Shown: positions 50,076 to 59,793 of the stretch, one piece after another
How positions within the stretch are numbered: position 1 is the stretch's first letter
How the letters are laid out: each line of letters begins with the position of its first letter
Source: Deefgea piscis
Lineage (GTDB): Bacteria; Pseudomonadota; Gammaproteobacteria; Burkholderiales; Chitinibacteraceae
Assembly: GCF_019665785.1 (NCBI RefSeq)
Contig: NZ_CP081149.1
Coordinates: 2,108,001 to 2,172,000 of the forward strand
DNA length: 64,000 nucleotides
Direction of reading: 5' to 3'
Notes under the pieces: generated by a model
Databases searched by the model: none
What the model saw: only the letters and a program-made list of their open reading frames with translations
What the model was told of the DNA's origin: nothing
Made by a program: the position numbers and the translations under genes

Positions 50076-51782
50076 TCACACCTCTTTTGATTCGTTTTTC
50101 ACTCGGCAACACAGTGCCAAAAATAGCCATGCACCATGCGGCATCCATTGCTCAGTCCAGCGCCAGCTATTGGCCATAGTGGCCACTTCCGCAGTTTTAA
50201 AGTCAATATCGGCTTCATCGTCAAAGCCACTAGTAATCCCATTACACACACCACCTGGCGCATTATAAAACCCTGGCTCATACCGTGGATTATTGCGACC
50301 CCAGCCTTGCAACATACATGCATCATAGGGATTAGCGCCTAAAATCCAATCCAGCGCTGACTGACCGTACTTGGCGATTTGCGCAGAGAATTCAGCATCA
50401 TCGGCAAATAAACATTGCACCTGCGCCGCTGCGGCAACAATCGACGCCAAACGGGCATTTTCACCCTGCCACCAATACCCTGATTCATTTTGATGCGGAA
50501 TAAAGAACTGGGTATTGCCCTCTAAACCATTATGTTTAACATATTGACGCGGATACCCAAATGGATTATTCACGTCGGCATAAGTAATTTTAATCTCAAA
50601 CGTATACGCCAAGCGCAGCGCAGCACGGATTGAATCTAAGTAAGTGGATTCTGGCGCGACCTCAATAAATCGCAACAAAGCGATATACAGCAAACCGGCT
50701 TCAGCGGCGTGAAAATAACTACGCGCACCTAAATCATCAGCACGGAACCAACCTTCTGGCTGCTGACGCGCCAAAATTTGCTGCACACGGCGCTCGGCCG
50801 CAGCCAAATACACACCATCGGCAGTCACATCCCACAATTCTGACGCTGCCAACAATGCGCAATAATCATCAATAATGTTTTCTGTTTGATCTTCTAAATA
50901 CGCCAGGTTATTCGCTTCTAAATGCGCAAATCCACGACTCGCAGCGAGCAAATAATCCGCCCGACCAAAGCTTTCGCCATCGCGTGACAACTGTGACGCG
51001 CGGGCCAACGCAGCAATCGCCATGCCACCGCCTTGTCGGTAAGCTGCTTGATAACTGGCGTATTTATCCCCTTTCTGGGTTTTATATTCGCAAATGTCTC
51101 GTCGATTTTCGTCTTTACTCCACTGATCAAACACCGTCATGTAAAAATATCCGGCGGGATCTTGCATGCGAACCAAAAAGTCTGCGCCATGCAAAGCTTC
51201 ATCGACCATGCGCTCGTCAAACCATTTTAACTGCGCGGGCAATCGTGAATAGCCATCAATTAAATTCCACACCACTTGGGGCGTTTGCTGAGGATTCATA
51301 AACTGCGAGAAGGCCAAATGCGATAAATATTTCGAGCAATCGCCTGAGGCATCATACCAACCACCACTCACATCACGGCGCTCATCCGAGCCCCACTTAG
51401 GGCGCGATAAATCAGCCTGATTGTAAATCCCAGTACAGCGCTGACCTTTGATGTAGTGAACCAGGTCAGACAGCATTTGTCCGGCAAATAAGCCCTCGGC
51501 AATGGCAAACCGATGCGAAACCAAAGGAGGATGCAAATCATCAACCACCACAAAGTATTCACCCACGGTGGTTAAGGCTGAAAAATCAGCCCCCCAAAAA
51601 TGCCAGTTTTTCCATTTAGCAACGCTACCTTGTGGCGTAATTGCGCCACGCAACACTGCTTGGCGCGTATTGGCATCAAACACAGTAAATGTTTTGCCAG
51701 CCAACTGATCAACTGGCGCTTCAATCAAAGCAACCTTCTCGGCATTTGGGGCAAACCCAAGATGATTAAATAAAAAATTCAC
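50076..51782 (-). CDS. Cytosolic glycoside hydrolase family 9 (exo-beta-glucosaminidase/cellodextrinase-like)
   Basis: 568 residues from a GTG at 51782 with AAAGGA upstream. No signal peptide. An N-terminal Ig-like domain (to about 95) precedes an (alpha/alpha)6 GH9 domain. [33 protein letters not shown] holds the nucleophile-side aspartates; [22 protein letters not shown] is a GH9 landmark; the acid Glu is probably in [16 protein letters not shown]. The sequence resembles the Vibrio chitin-operon 'endoglucanase-related' proteins, some of which are exo-beta-D-glucosaminidases. Substrate (chitosan or cello-oligosaccharide) is inference. A ROK kinase gene lies 19 bases upstream. Confidence 0.87.
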   Translation of the reverse strand: MNFLFNHLGFAPNAEKVALIEAPVDQLAGKTFTVFDANTRQAVLRGAITPQGSVAKWKNWHFWGADFSALTTVGEYFVVVDDLHPPLVSHRFAIAEGLFAGQMLSDLVHYIKGQRCTGIYNQADLSRPKWGSDERRDVSGGWYDASGDCSKYLSHLAFSQFMNPQQTPQVVWNLIDGYSRLPAQLKWFDERMVDEALHGADFLVRMQDPAGYFYMTVFDQWSKDENRRDICEYKTQKGDKYASYQAAYRQGGGMAIAALARASQLSRDGESFGRADYLLAASRGFAHLEANNLAYLEDQTENIIDDYCALLAASELWDVTADGVYLAAAERRVQQILARQQPEGWFRADDLGARSYFHAAEAGLLYIALLRFIEVAPESTYLDSIRAALRLAYTFEIKITYADVNNPFGYPRQYVKHNGLEGNTQFFIPHQNESGYWWQGENARLASIVAAAAQVQCLFADDAEFSAQIAKYGQSALDWILGANPYDACMLQGWGRNNPRYEPGFYNAPGGVCNGITSGFDDEADIDFKTAEVATMANSWRWTEQWMPHGAWLFLALCCRVKNESKEV

Positions 51783-51801
51783 AATACAATCCTTTGGCTT
51801 T

Positions 51802-52674
51802 TTAATATTTATTGGTTTGCAACCAGTTTCGGGTAGCGCCGATCATGCCCGCATGATTGCCCGCGCAAGCCAATACCACTTCGGTCATCCCCTGAAAATC
51901 AGGCAATAATTGCGCATCGATTGCCGCATTTAATTCATTGAGAAACACAATACCACGCGCACTGACTCCGCCACCGATCACTACTCGCTCGGGATTAAAC
52001 GCATAAATTAAATTTGCAATCCCCGTTGCCAGTAATTTAAACCAGTCTTGCACCACAGGCACAACGGCAAGATCTTGCTGATCATACGCGGTAAAAACCG
52101 CGCGACCATCGACCAATTGAGTGACACAACGCTGATTTGCCGCCGACAGCAAACCGCGCATCGAGGCATGATCTTCCCAAACCAGCCCGTCGATCTTCAT
52201 ATAGCCCCACTCACCAGCGGCTGCACGATGACCTCGATAAATTTGCTGATTGAGCACGATGCCTCCACCAATGCCAGTACCGATAGCAATCGCCAAATAG
52301 TGCGTAACACCTTGCGCAGCACCACGCCACCCTTCGGCCAAAGCTACGCAGTTCACATCATTATCAATACTCACCGGCAAGCCAAATTCTTGAGCCAAAA
52401 TCGCTTTGGGAGACGTCCCGGCATAATCAGGAACGGCCTCAGCAGCACCTAAAATTACTCCACTATTAACGTCGACCAAGCCAAAAGTACTGATTGCAAT
52501 GCCAACAAAGGTAAACTGTTGCTGCATCAGTCCAACTAATTCGCGCAAGCATTGTATCAAGGCTGCCGATTGCTTCGGCGTATCCACCACCAGCGCCGAC
52601 AACACCTCGCCATCCGGCGTTACAACACCATACTTAATCTGGGTACCACCAACATCAAATGCCAATACATTCAC
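51802..52674 (-). CDS. ROK family sugar kinase (BglK-like)
   Basis: 290 residues from a GTG at 52674 that overlaps the ung stop as GTGA and has GGAG upstream; a TTG at 52689 is less likely. ATP motif LAFDVGGTQIKYGVV (residues 4-18), catalytic Asp in SIDNDVNCVALAE, TGIGGGIV, then GEWGYM. The zinc CXCGXXGCXE motif of glucokinase/NagK-type ROKs is missing, and GEWGYM resembles beta-glucoside kinase BglK. It probably phosphorylates a glucoside, glucose or glucosamine released with the GH9 enzyme encoded next (inference). Confidence 0.86.
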   Translation of the reverse strand: MNVLAFDVGGTQIKYGVVTPDGEVLSALVVDTPKQSAALIQCLRELVGLMQQQFTFVGIAISTFGLVDVNSGVILGAAEAVPDYAGTSPKAILAQEFGLPVSIDNDVNCVALAEGWRGAAQGVTHYLAIAIGTGIGGGIVLNQQIYRGHRAAAGEWGYMKIDGLVWEDHASMRGLLSAANQRCVTQLVDGRAVFTAYDQQDLAVVPVVQDWFKLLATGIANLIYAFNPERVVIGGGVSARGIVFLNELNAAIDAQLLPDFQGMTEVVLACAGNHAGMIGATRNWLQTNKY

Positions 52675-53351
52675 TCTGCCTGACTCCAATCAATTTCGCG
52701 CCGCCCTTGGCTGGATAAATAAGCATTCACGCTCGAAAAATGCCCACACCCCAGAAATCCACGATAAGCCGACAAGGGCGAAGGATGCGCCGAACGTAAA
52801 ATACAATGCGAAGAACCAATTAAAGGGATCTTCTTTTGTGCGTGAGCGCCCCATAACACAAAGACCAATCCGGTTTGCGTATTAGCCAAATGCGTAATCA
52901 CCGCATCGGTTAAGACCTCCCAGCCTTTTTTCGCATGAGAGCCAGCCTGATTAGCCTCAACAGTGAGCGAGGTATTAAGCAATAACACACCTTGCTTCGC
53001 CCACCCAGTTAGATTGCCATGCTGCGCCGGTGTTACGCCTAAATCTCGCGCAAGTTCTTGCCAAATATTGCGTAAAGATGGGGGTGTTTTCACGCCAAAT
53101 GGCACAGAAAATGCCAAACCATGCGCTTCTCCCGCGCCATGATAGGGGTCTTGCCCCAAAATAACGACTTTAACCGCTTCGGGCGGAACCAATTTTAATG
53201 CATTAAACCAATCGGCTTGTGCTGGATAAATAACTTTTTTTTGCGCCAATTGCTCAGTTAAAAATTGGGTTAATTGCTCAATCTCGGGGCGTTGGCAAGT
53301 GGCAAATAAAGCGGGCTGCCAAGCCGATGGAATTACAGAATATAAATTCAT
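52671..53351 (-). CDS. ung: Uracil-DNA glycosylase
   Basis: 226 residues, family 1. VVILGQDPYHGAGEAHGLAFSVP with catalytic Asp (about residue 70), LLLNTSLTVE, and the DNA-intercalation loop HPSPLSAYRGFLGCGHFSSVN. It excises uracil from DNA. It overlaps the upstream gene by ATGA and the ROK kinase by GTGA, so it is locked into this sugar operon. Confidence 0.97.
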   Translation of the reverse strand: MNLYSVIPSAWQPALFATCQRPEIEQLTQFLTEQLAQKKVIYPAQADWFNALKLVPPEAVKVVILGQDPYHGAGEAHGLAFSVPFGVKTPPSLRNIWQELARDLGVTPAQHGNLTGWAKQGVLLLNTSLTVEANQAGSHAKKGWEVLTDAVITHLANTQTGLVFVLWGAHAQKKIPLIGSSHCILRSAHPSPLSAYRGFLGCGHFSSVNAYLSSQGRREIDWSQAE

Positions 53352-53857
53352 ACACCAAGCTCGCGCAATTGTTGAATATAACGGCGATGATAACGAAATA
53401 TCATTTTCTCAAAACTATCCAACAACACATTGCGCATGGGCAACCATTTAGCATAAATCGCAAAACCCGACGCCTGCGAAATACATTGCTCGATTTGTGC
53501 ATTTAATTTTAATAACATTGGAAATTCTTTCGACAAACAAAAAACGACCACGCCTTGCTGGCCAATCGGCAGAGCGGTATCAGTCCACCAAGCTATCGAC
53601 TCCAACCCCATCACCACCTCAACCTCATTGGGTAGCGTGACTTTTAATGTTTTGGCCAACCAAAGCAAAGTCAAATCCGTTTTTATTGCTTGTAACGATT
53701 GCGAATCATCACTGCCATCATGAGGCAATTCAAAATCAGCCAGCACCTGCAAATAACGACACATTTCCCAATCGTTACCCGCTTCATCCTCTAAAGACCA
53801 AGCCAATGGTAGTGCTTCGCGCAACAAACAAGGGCCATCAAATGGAGATAATCGCAT
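53348..53857 (-). CDS. Probable atypical PilZ domain protein
   Basis: 169 residues from the ATG at 53857. The pattern LPLAWSLED...WEMCRYLQVLADFEL...LQAIKTDLTLLWLAKTL...LPNEVEVVMGLESIAWWTDTALPIGQQGVVVFCLSKEFPMLLKLNAQIEQC resembles the atypical PilZ family (c-di-GMP receptor-like, often unable to bind the ligand). I judge this from memory of the fold pattern, so it is moderate. The stop overlaps ung as ATGA. A minus-strand TATAAT at 53889-53894 may be the operon -10 box. Confidence 0.5.
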   Translation of the reverse strand: MRLSPFDGPCLLREALPLAWSLEDEAGNDWEMCRYLQVLADFELPHDGSDDSQSLQAIKTDLTLLWLAKTLKVTLPNEVEVVMGLESIAWWTDTALPIGQQGVVVFCLSKEFPMLLKLNAQIEQCISQASGFAIYAKWLPMRNVLLDSFEKMIFRYHRRYIQQLRELGV

Positions 53858-54096
53858 GCGCCACTTTGATACAATCAATAATGAGACGATTATAACGTGA
53901 AGTCTGTGCATTAATGTAAAACAGCGCAAAACAAGCGCAGACTTTCTATGCTAATAAAAAGTAACCATGCATTTAAGTCGACAATACAAAACGGTCTTAC
54001 TTTATCGTACGATGTTAGCGTACTTAATATGCACCCGATCGTGATCGACCTTGGTCTAAGACGAAGCACAAATATCTAATTTTCTGGAGTACTGCA

Positions 54097-54870
54097 ATGC
54101 TGATAAAAACCACAATTCTTGCAATTGCTTTGTCTGGTGTATTTGCGAGTAGTTTGGCCAATGAAAAACCCCACAAAGCCAAGCATGATCCTGCACATTG
54201 GAGTTACGAAGGTGAATCAGGACCGAGCCATTGGGGGGATATGAAATCCGAATTTAGTTTATGTCGCGACGGAAAACAGCAGTCGCCCATCAACATTACT
54301 GAAGCGTATAGCCATGAATTAGAGCCGCTACAATTTCAATATCGTGATTCAAAAACCAATATTCAAAATAACGGCCACACGATTCAACTCAATTATGACC
54401 CAGGTAGTTTTTTAGTAATTGGTAACGATCGCTACCAATTACTGCAATTTCATTTTCACACTCCAAGTGAAGAAGCGATTGGTGGTCAGCGCTACCCGAT
54501 GGTGGCGCATTTAGTGCATAAAAATGATGCAGGACAACTGGCAGTGATTGCCGTACTCCTCAATCAAGGCAGCAATACCCAAGCCATGCTGGCGCAGTTT
54601 TGGGATAAATTCCCCAAAAACCATAACGAAACGCGCAACTACGATGATATTCGCTACAACATAACCGACTTACTACCTAGCAACCGCCAGTACTGGACCT
54701 TTATGGGATCTCTGACCACGCCGCCATGCAGCGAAGGGGTTCGTTGGTTAGTACTAAAAACGCCGCAAACACTCTCTGCAGCACAAATCGCTCGCTTTGA
54801 ACGCGAGTTCCCCATGAATGCACGGCCAATCCAATCTCTACAACAACGCGCGATTTTAGAAAGCAATTAA
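54097..54870 (+). CDS. Alpha-carbonic anhydrase, periplasmic
   Basis: 257 residues with a signal peptide (MLIKTTILAIALSGVFASSLA). HWSYEGESGPSHWGD and QQSPINI are alpha-class landmarks; the zinc ligands are in LLQFHFHTPSEE and MVAHLVHKN (three His). The proximal disulfide Cys pair is present (LCRDGK and PPCSEGVRW), as is the threonine in SLTTPPCSEG. It interconverts CO2 and bicarbonate in the periplasm. GGAG precedes the ATG. It is monocistronic. Confidence 0.96.
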   Translation: MLIKTTILAIALSGVFASSLANEKPHKAKHDPAHWSYEGESGPSHWGDMKSEFSLCRDGKQQSPINITEAYSHELEPLQFQYRDSKTNIQNNGHTIQLNYDPGSFLVIGNDRYQLLQFHFHTPSEEAIGGQRYPMVAHLVHKNDAGQLAVIAVLLNQGSNTQAMLAQFWDKFPKNHNETRNYDDIRYNITDLLPSNRQYWTFMGSLTTPPCSEGVRWLVLKTPQTLSAAQIARFEREFPMNARPIQSLQQRAILESN

Positions 54871-55016
54871 ACAGAACAATCGAAACGATTTAGCGCAAAG
54901 ACTGCGCCAACGCTCGATCGATATACATACAAGTGCTCGTGCAAAGCGCAAAGCAGTGAAGCCGTAGGCTGTACATCAAGCAAAACAAGGGGTCGATGTA
55001 AGAAAACGATTGCTTA

Positions 55017-55029
55017 ATCACTAAGTGAT
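55017..55029. promoter_or_regulatory. Palindrome upstream of xth
   Basis: ATCACT-A-AGTGAT, perfect 13-base palindrome 60 bases before the xth start. A possible operator for an unknown regulator. It lacks the TTGAT half-sites expected of FNR and the TGTGA of CRP. Confidence 0.3.
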
Positions 55030-55089
55030 GAAACTATGTGAAAATACTGCACCTTCACGCCAAACAGATTATTTAGGAATAGCCTTACA

Positions 55090-55857
55090 ATGAAAATTGC
55101 AACCTGGAACGTCAATTCACTCAAGGTTCGCTTGCCGCAGGTTTTAGATTGGCTCAATGCAAATCCTGACGTTACTGCACTTTGCTTGCAAGAAACCAAA
55201 ATGGATGATCCGGTTTTCCCTAAAGAAGAAATCGAAAGCGCGGGATTTTTTGTCGAATTTGCCGGCCAAAAAACCTATAACGGCGTCGCCATCATCGCGC
55301 GCGAACCAATCACTGACGTCACCATCAACTTACCAGAATATCCAGACGCGCAAAAACGCGTCATTACCGCCACGGTGGCGGGCATTCGCCTTATCGGCGC
55401 CTACATTCCGAACGGGCAAGCTTTAGATTCAGAAAAATTTCCTTACAAAATGGCGTGGCTCGCCGCAATGAAGGCATTTTTAATTGAGCAAATGGCGCTA
55501 CATCCCAAGCTGGCGCTATTGGGTGACTACAATATCGCCCCTGAAGATCGCGACGTACACGACATTACCAAGTGGCAAGGTGGCAATCTGGTTTCCCCGC
55601 AAGAGCGGGACATGTTTGCGCAATGGCTGCAATTGGGCTTGGTCGATAGCTTTCGATTGTTTGATCAACCAGAAAAAGCATTTAGCTGGTGGGACTACCG
55701 TGGGTTTTCTTTCAAAAAAAATGCCGGACTGCGTATTGACCACATCTTGCTCTCGCCAGCGCTCGCTGCACAATGCACCGCCTGTGAAATCGATATCGAA
55801 CCGCGCAAAAATGAGCGCCCATCTGACCATACGCCGGTTATTGCCACACTAAGCTAA
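55090..55857 (+). CDS. xth: Exodeoxyribonuclease III
   Basis: 255 residues of the AP-endonuclease/exonuclease III fold: MKIATWNVNSLKVRLPQVLDWL with metal-binding Asn, LCLQETKMDD with the catalytic Glu, GAYIPNGQ, LLGDYNIAPEDRDVHD, and the C-terminal RIDHILLSP...ERPSDHTPVIATL with the active-site Asp-His pair. It repairs abasic sites. The crp-like gene follows after 9 bases, suggesting an operon. Confidence 0.95.
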   Translation: MKIATWNVNSLKVRLPQVLDWLNANPDVTALCLQETKMDDPVFPKEEIESAGFFVEFAGQKTYNGVAIIAREPITDVTINLPEYPDAQKRVITATVAGIRLIGAYIPNGQALDSEKFPYKMAWLAAMKAFLIEQMALHPKLALLGDYNIAPEDRDVHDITKWQGGNLVSPQERDMFAQWLQLGLVDSFRLFDQPEKAFSWWDYRGFSFKKNAGLRIDHILLSPALAAQCTACEIDIEPRKNERPSDHTPVIATLS

Positions 55858-55866
55858 GAGATCACA

Positions 55867-56538
55867 ATGAACAAAGCCAAATTACTTTCAGGCAGCAGCT
55901 TATTTTGTGAGCTTACGCCAAGCGAGCTGGAAAATTTAGCGCAGCAAGCCCAAACCAGGCACGTTAAAGCCAAACAAATCATCGTCGCCCAGGGCGTTTG
56001 TGGCGATGAAATGTTTGCCGTGATTCATGGCCGTTTAAAGGTCACGCGTAGCAATGAAGAAGGCCGAGAAATTACGCTGGCGATTTTAGAAGGCGGTGAA
56101 GTCTTTGGCGAACTCGCCATGCTCGATGGCGCGCCGCGCAATGCCAGCGTCGAAGCACTTGAAGACGGTGAACTTTTAGTCCTGCAGCGCAGCGCAGTCG
56201 ATCAATATCTTGATCACCACCCGCACGTGATGCGCTCACTGATTACCACACTGTGCGAACGACTCAGAAGCGCCAATGACTTAGTGCAAGACACGCTCTT
56301 TCTGCCTTTGCCATTGCGATTAGCGAAAATACTGCGTCAATTGGCACATAACTACGGCCAAGCCAATGCCGATGGCGTGCGAATTGATTTAAAAATGACC
56401 CAACAAGATTTAGCTAATTTTGTCGGTGCATCACGAGAAAGCGTCAATAAGCAGCTCAGCCACTGGGAAGAAGCTGGATTTCTTAAAATGAAAAGCGGTT
56501 TCATCCAAATCATTCAAATCGATCAATTACCCATCTAG
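55867..56538 (+). CDS. Crp/Fnr family transcription regulator
   Basis: 223 residues. Cyclic-nucleotide-binding beta barrel (about 10-125: GDEMFAVIHGRLKVTRSNEEGREITLAILEGGEVFGELAMLDGAPRNASVEALEDGELLVL), linker helix, and a C-terminal winged helix with recognition segment MTQQDLANFVGASRESVNKQLSHWEEAGFLK. There is no N-terminal Cys cluster, so it is not FNR. GEVFGELAMLDGAPRNASV resembles the phosphate-binding cassette, although ligand identity is uncertain. Confidence 0.9.
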   Translation: MNKAKLLSGSSLFCELTPSELENLAQQAQTRHVKAKQIIVAQGVCGDEMFAVIHGRLKVTRSNEEGREITLAILEGGEVFGELAMLDGAPRNASVEALEDGELLVLQRSAVDQYLDHHPHVMRSLITTLCERLRSANDLVQDTLFLPLPLRLAKILRQLAHNYGQANADGVRIDLKMTQQDLANFVGASRESVNKQLSHWEEAGFLKMKSGFIQIIQIDQLPI

Positions 56539-56603
56539 CCGCCGTTGACGTTGGATTGAGCACACACAGTGTGACAGTGAACTTAACACACTTTTCGAAG
56601 CAA

Positions 56604-56640
56604 CAAAAAAAGCGGCGTCACCTGTGACGCCGCTTTTTTA
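56604..56640. terminator. Bidirectional terminator between crp-like and lytic transglycosylase genes
   Basis: AGCGGCGTCA-CCTG-TGACGCCGCT with a preceding A-run and following T-run, extending the stem to about 16 bp. Confidence 0.93.
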
Positions 56641-56652
56641 ATTCAAACCCAT

Positions 56653-57267
56653 TTATTTTTGCGCTACCAAACCATTACTTGGACTTTGCCAGTCATAGCC
56701 ATTCTTCCAAGCGCCATGCACTAGATTAGGATATTCCGCCTTGCCTAAACTGCCGTTATAGCGGCCCAAGGCGCGAAAATAATCACCGTTTTCTCGATCC
56801 AAATAATGCCGCAAAATGGTACAGCCGTAACGCAGATTGGTATTGATATCAAAGAGATTATGCTCAGCGTTGCCAATACTGCGCTGCCAAAATGGCATCA
56901 CCTGCATTAAGCCACGCGCACCGACCACACTCACTGCATAACGATTAAAACCACTCTCGACATGAATCAAACCCATCACTAACTGCGGATCAAGCCCCGC
57001 CCGCGTGGCTTCGTAATGAATCGCCGTTAATAATTTGCGGCGAACAAATTCATCAGGAATGCGTTTTTTGAGTCGTTCAGACATTGCTGACATCCAAACT
57101 TCGGCATCAGCAGAGTTAGCAAAAATTAAGCGTGGTTCCATTCGATCGCTAATCGAGCGCTGCAACGTCGTTTGCACCGATGAAGATAAGGTTTCTTCTC
57201 TTTGCGCGCCAGCCCAAGCTAATAAAGGCCAACACAACAAACTCGTAACCAGCAATGCGCTGCACTT
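56653..57267 (-). CDS. Lytic transglycosylase (SLT/GH23 domain), secreted
   Basis: 204 residues from a GTG at 57267, which has AGGGG six bases upstream and gives a clean signal peptide (MKCSALLVTSLLCWPLLAWAGA); the longer TTG start at 57303 is less convincing. The GH23 domain spans about 95-190: LVMGLIHVESGFNRYAVSVVGARGLMQVMPFW with the catalytic Glu, NLRYGCTILRHYLDR, and ALGRYNGSLGKAEYPNLV. It cleaves peptidoglycan glycan strands in the periplasm. Confidence 0.9.
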   Translation of the reverse strand, partial: KCSALLVTSLLCWPLLAWAGAQREETLSSSVQTTLQRSISDRMEPRLIFANSADAEVWMSAMSERLKKRIPDEFVRRKLLTAIHYEATRAGLDPQLVMGLIHVESGFNRYAVSVVGARGLMQVMPFWQRSIGNAEHNLFDINTNLRYGCTILRHYLDRENGDYFRALGRYNGSLGKAEYPNLVHGAWKNGYDWQSPSNGLVAQK

Positions 57268-57307
57268 CACGTCAAACCCCTTTTTCCACAAGGCCTTAAG
57301 CAAGGGG

Positions 57308-57350
57308 TATATTCATGCAAATCAATAAATAAATGCACTGCATGAATATA
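57308..57350. repeat. Inverted repeat upstream of the transglycosylase gene
   Basis: TATATTCATGCA (57308-57319) and TGCATGAATATA (57339-57350) are perfect 12-bp arms with a 19-base spacer. Either a regulatory operator or a structured leader. Confidence 0.4.
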
Positions 57351-57384
57351 CCTAACAAATACCAAAACTCAGCAAGGCAATAAT

Positions 57385-57414
57385 AAATTAAGCTCACCAA
57401 GGTAAGCTTAATTT
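57385..57414 (-). terminator. AT-rich hairpin after proS
   Basis: AAATTAAGCT/AGCTTAATTT stem of 10 bp; minus-strand T-rich sequence (TTTATTATTG) follows. Weak but correctly placed. Confidence 0.5.
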
Positions 57415-57424
57415 AAGTATTTAC

Positions 57425-59143
57425 TTATACCTTCGTTTGCGTTTGAATCCACTCCAGCGCTTCGCTCAGGGCGATTTTTTTCATTTCACCTTCGCGGCGC
57501 GCCACATATTCGACCATGCCTTCAGCCAATGCTTTGTCACCAATGGTGACGCGATGTGGAATGCCGATTAATTCCATATCTGCAAACATCGAACCCGGAC
57601 GCTCATTGCGATCGTCCAGCAAGACATCGACACCGGCTGCAATCAGCTGGGCATACAATTGATCCGCAGCCGCTTTCACGACTTCTGATTTGTGGTAACC
57701 CACAGCCACGACAGCCACGCTAAATGGCGCCATTGCCGCCGGCCAGATAATGCCTTTGGCATCATGGTTTTGCTCAATCGCCGCCGCGACAATCCGCGAC
57801 ACACCAATACCGTAGCAGCCCATTTCCATTGCTTGCTGCGTATTTTGCTCGGTCACAAACACGCAATTCATCGCTTCTGAATACTTAGTACGCAATTGGA
57901 AAATATGGCCAACTTCAATACCACGGCACAATTCCAGCACGCCGCCCTTGCCATCTGGGCACACGTCGCCATTCATCACATTGCGAATATCCGCAACGAT
58001 GTGTGGCTCTGGTAAATCACGACCAAAGTTCACGCCCGACAAGTGGAATTTTGGCTTATTCGCACCACAAATAAAGTCGCTCATTGCCGCAACAGTTAAA
58101 TCAGCGATCACACGGATGTCAGCATTGATGCCGACTGGACCGATAAATCCTGGTGGGCACAATAACGCAGTACGGATTTCATCATCAGAAGCAAATCGAA
58201 AATCAGCCATGCCTTCAAGCTTAGCGATTTTCACTTCGTTCAGATTATGATCACCACGCAGCAGCGCCAATACAAACTCTCCGGCAACGGTTACCAAAGC
58301 GATGGCTTTGACGGTGCGCTCTACGCCAACACCAAGCAATGCCGCCACATCAGCACATGCAGTTTGCTTTGGTGTATCCACATCAGTCATTGCCTCTAAT
58401 GCCGCCGCACGTGGTGTGCTCGGGGCAAAGGCTTGAGCCAATTCAACGTTGGCCGCGTAATCTGATGTTGGGCAATACGCCAACAAATCTTCACCGGCAT
58501 CGGCTAGCACATGAAACTCGTGCGAACCCGAGCCACCAATCGCACCGGTATCGGCCGCAACCGCACGGAACTGCAAGCCTAGGCGCGTAAACACCTTAGA
58601 ATAGGCGCCGTACATCACGTCGTAAGTTTGTTGCAACGACTCAAAAGACGCATGAAATGAATACGCGTCTTTCATCATAAATTCACGCGCACGCATCACA
58701 CCAAAACGTGGACGGATCTCATCGCGGAATTTAGTTTGAACTTGATAAAAATTCGCCGGCAATTGCTTGTATGAGCGCAATTCACTGCGCGCAATATCAG
58801 TAATCACTTCTTCATGCGTTGGGCCAAAACAAAATTGGCGCTCGTGACGATCGGTGATCTTCAGCATTTGTGGACCAAAAACTTCCCAACGCCCGGTTTC
58901 TTCCCACAGCTCTTTTGGCTGTACCGCAGGCATCAACAATTCTTGCGCCCCAGCCGTATTCATTTCTGAGCGAACGACAGCCTCAACCTTACGCAATACG
59001 CGCAGGCCCAGCGGCATCCAAGTATAGAGCCCCGAACCCAAACGCTTAATTAAACCCGCACGGAGCATCAATTTATGTGAAAGCAATTCTGCTTCAGCGG
59101 GCGCTTCTTTTTTAGTAGAAATAAACAGTTGCGAAGTGCGCAT
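57425..59143 (-). CDS. proS: Prolyl-tRNA synthetase, bacterial type
   Basis: 572 residues, class II. Motif 1 region [33 protein letters not shown], motif 2 [27 protein letters not shown], and motif 3 [20 protein letters not shown]. The editing insertion (about 225-405, with [14 protein letters not shown] and [15 protein letters not shown]) marks the prokaryote-type enzyme that hydrolyses Ala-tRNA-Pro. C-terminal anticodon domain [30 protein letters not shown]. Confidence 0.97.
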   Translation of the reverse strand: MRTSQLFISTKKEAPAEAELLSHKLMLRAGLIKRLGSGLYTWMPLGLRVLRKVEAVVRSEMNTAGAQELLMPAVQPKELWEETGRWEVFGPQMLKITDRHERQFCFGPTHEEVITDIARSELRSYKQLPANFYQVQTKFRDEIRPRFGVMRAREFMMKDAYSFHASFESLQQTYDVMYGAYSKVFTRLGLQFRAVAADTGAIGGSGSHEFHVLADAGEDLLAYCPTSDYAANVELAQAFAPSTPRAAALEAMTDVDTPKQTACADVAALLGVGVERTVKAIALVTVAGEFVLALLRGDHNLNEVKIAKLEGMADFRFASDDEIRTALLCPPGFIGPVGINADIRVIADLTVAAMSDFICGANKPKFHLSGVNFGRDLPEPHIVADIRNVMNGDVCPDGKGGVLELCRGIEVGHIFQLRTKYSEAMNCVFVTEQNTQQAMEMGCYGIGVSRIVAAAIEQNHDAKGIIWPAAMAPFSVAVVAVGYHKSEVVKAAADQLYAQLIAAGVDVLLDDRNERPGSMFADMELIGIPHRVTIGDKALAEGMVEYVARREGEMKKIALSEALEWIQTQTKV

Positions 59144-59238
59144 AAGAAAATAATTCCGAAAAATAAATCAAATAAAATTGGCCGAGATCATGCGCAAAGC
59201 CAATCCATAGCGCGGCAAGCTAGCCGCAGCAACACCGA

Positions 59239-59610
59239 TTAGGCTTCACCTTGCTCACTGGCTCGTGCTGCTTCTAATTGCGCAATCTCAGCCGCCTTCA
59301 TTTCGGCACGCTTGAGCGCCAGCTTAGGACGCAATAGATTCATCATGATGGCATCACGCGCCCACATCAAAAATAACAACCAGCCGACTAAAATCGCAGC
59401 ATAAAACATATTATCGGCACGAACAGCGGGGGCGTATTGCTCCAACAATGGATTAATCACAAATTGCACACTACCCAGCACTGCCATCAACAAAACGACA
59501 GTCGACATCGCACGCTCTTTAATAAAAGTACCCCGTAGCAACACGCGCTGATCCCAGCGCGTTAGGCCTTGCAACTCAGGTACGTCATCAGGGCGAAAAT
59601 AAAAGCTCAT
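59239..59610 (-). CDS. Small membrane protein of unknown function
   Basis: 123 residues from the ATG at 59610 (another ATG three codons upstream is possible). Two predicted membrane helices (MSTVVLLMAVLGSVQFVI and MFYAAILVGWLLFLMWA) between charged ends; the C-terminus is a Lys/Glu/Ala-rich helix (LALKRAEMKAAEIAQLEAARASEQGEA). I do not recognise the family. It lies 95 bases upstream of proS on the same strand and could share its transcript. Confidence 0.6.
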   Translation of the reverse strand: MSFYFRPDDVPELQGLTRWDQRVLLRGTFIKERAMSTVVLLMAVLGSVQFVINPLLEQYAPAVRADNMFYAAILVGWLLFLMWARDAIMMNLLRPKLALKRAEMKAAEIAQLEAARASEQGEA

Positions 59611-59793
59611 GCTTTGCATCCATCAATAAATTCATTAAACAAGTCGCCGATTATACAAGCCATCACCAATTCGTCAGCAAAAAATGCAACATCATCTAGG
59701 CGATTTGCAAACTAAAGCTGAGTCGCTCATCAAACTTACTGACAATACGGCAAACCATGTAATATCAATACGCCAAAAAAAAGGAGGAGTGCC

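Noticed and set aside
55017-55029. FNR or CRP site for the neighbouring Crp/Fnr-type regulator
   Set aside because: ATCACTAAGTGAT is palindromic but does not have the TTGAT or TGTGA half-sites; kept only as an unnamed palindrome.
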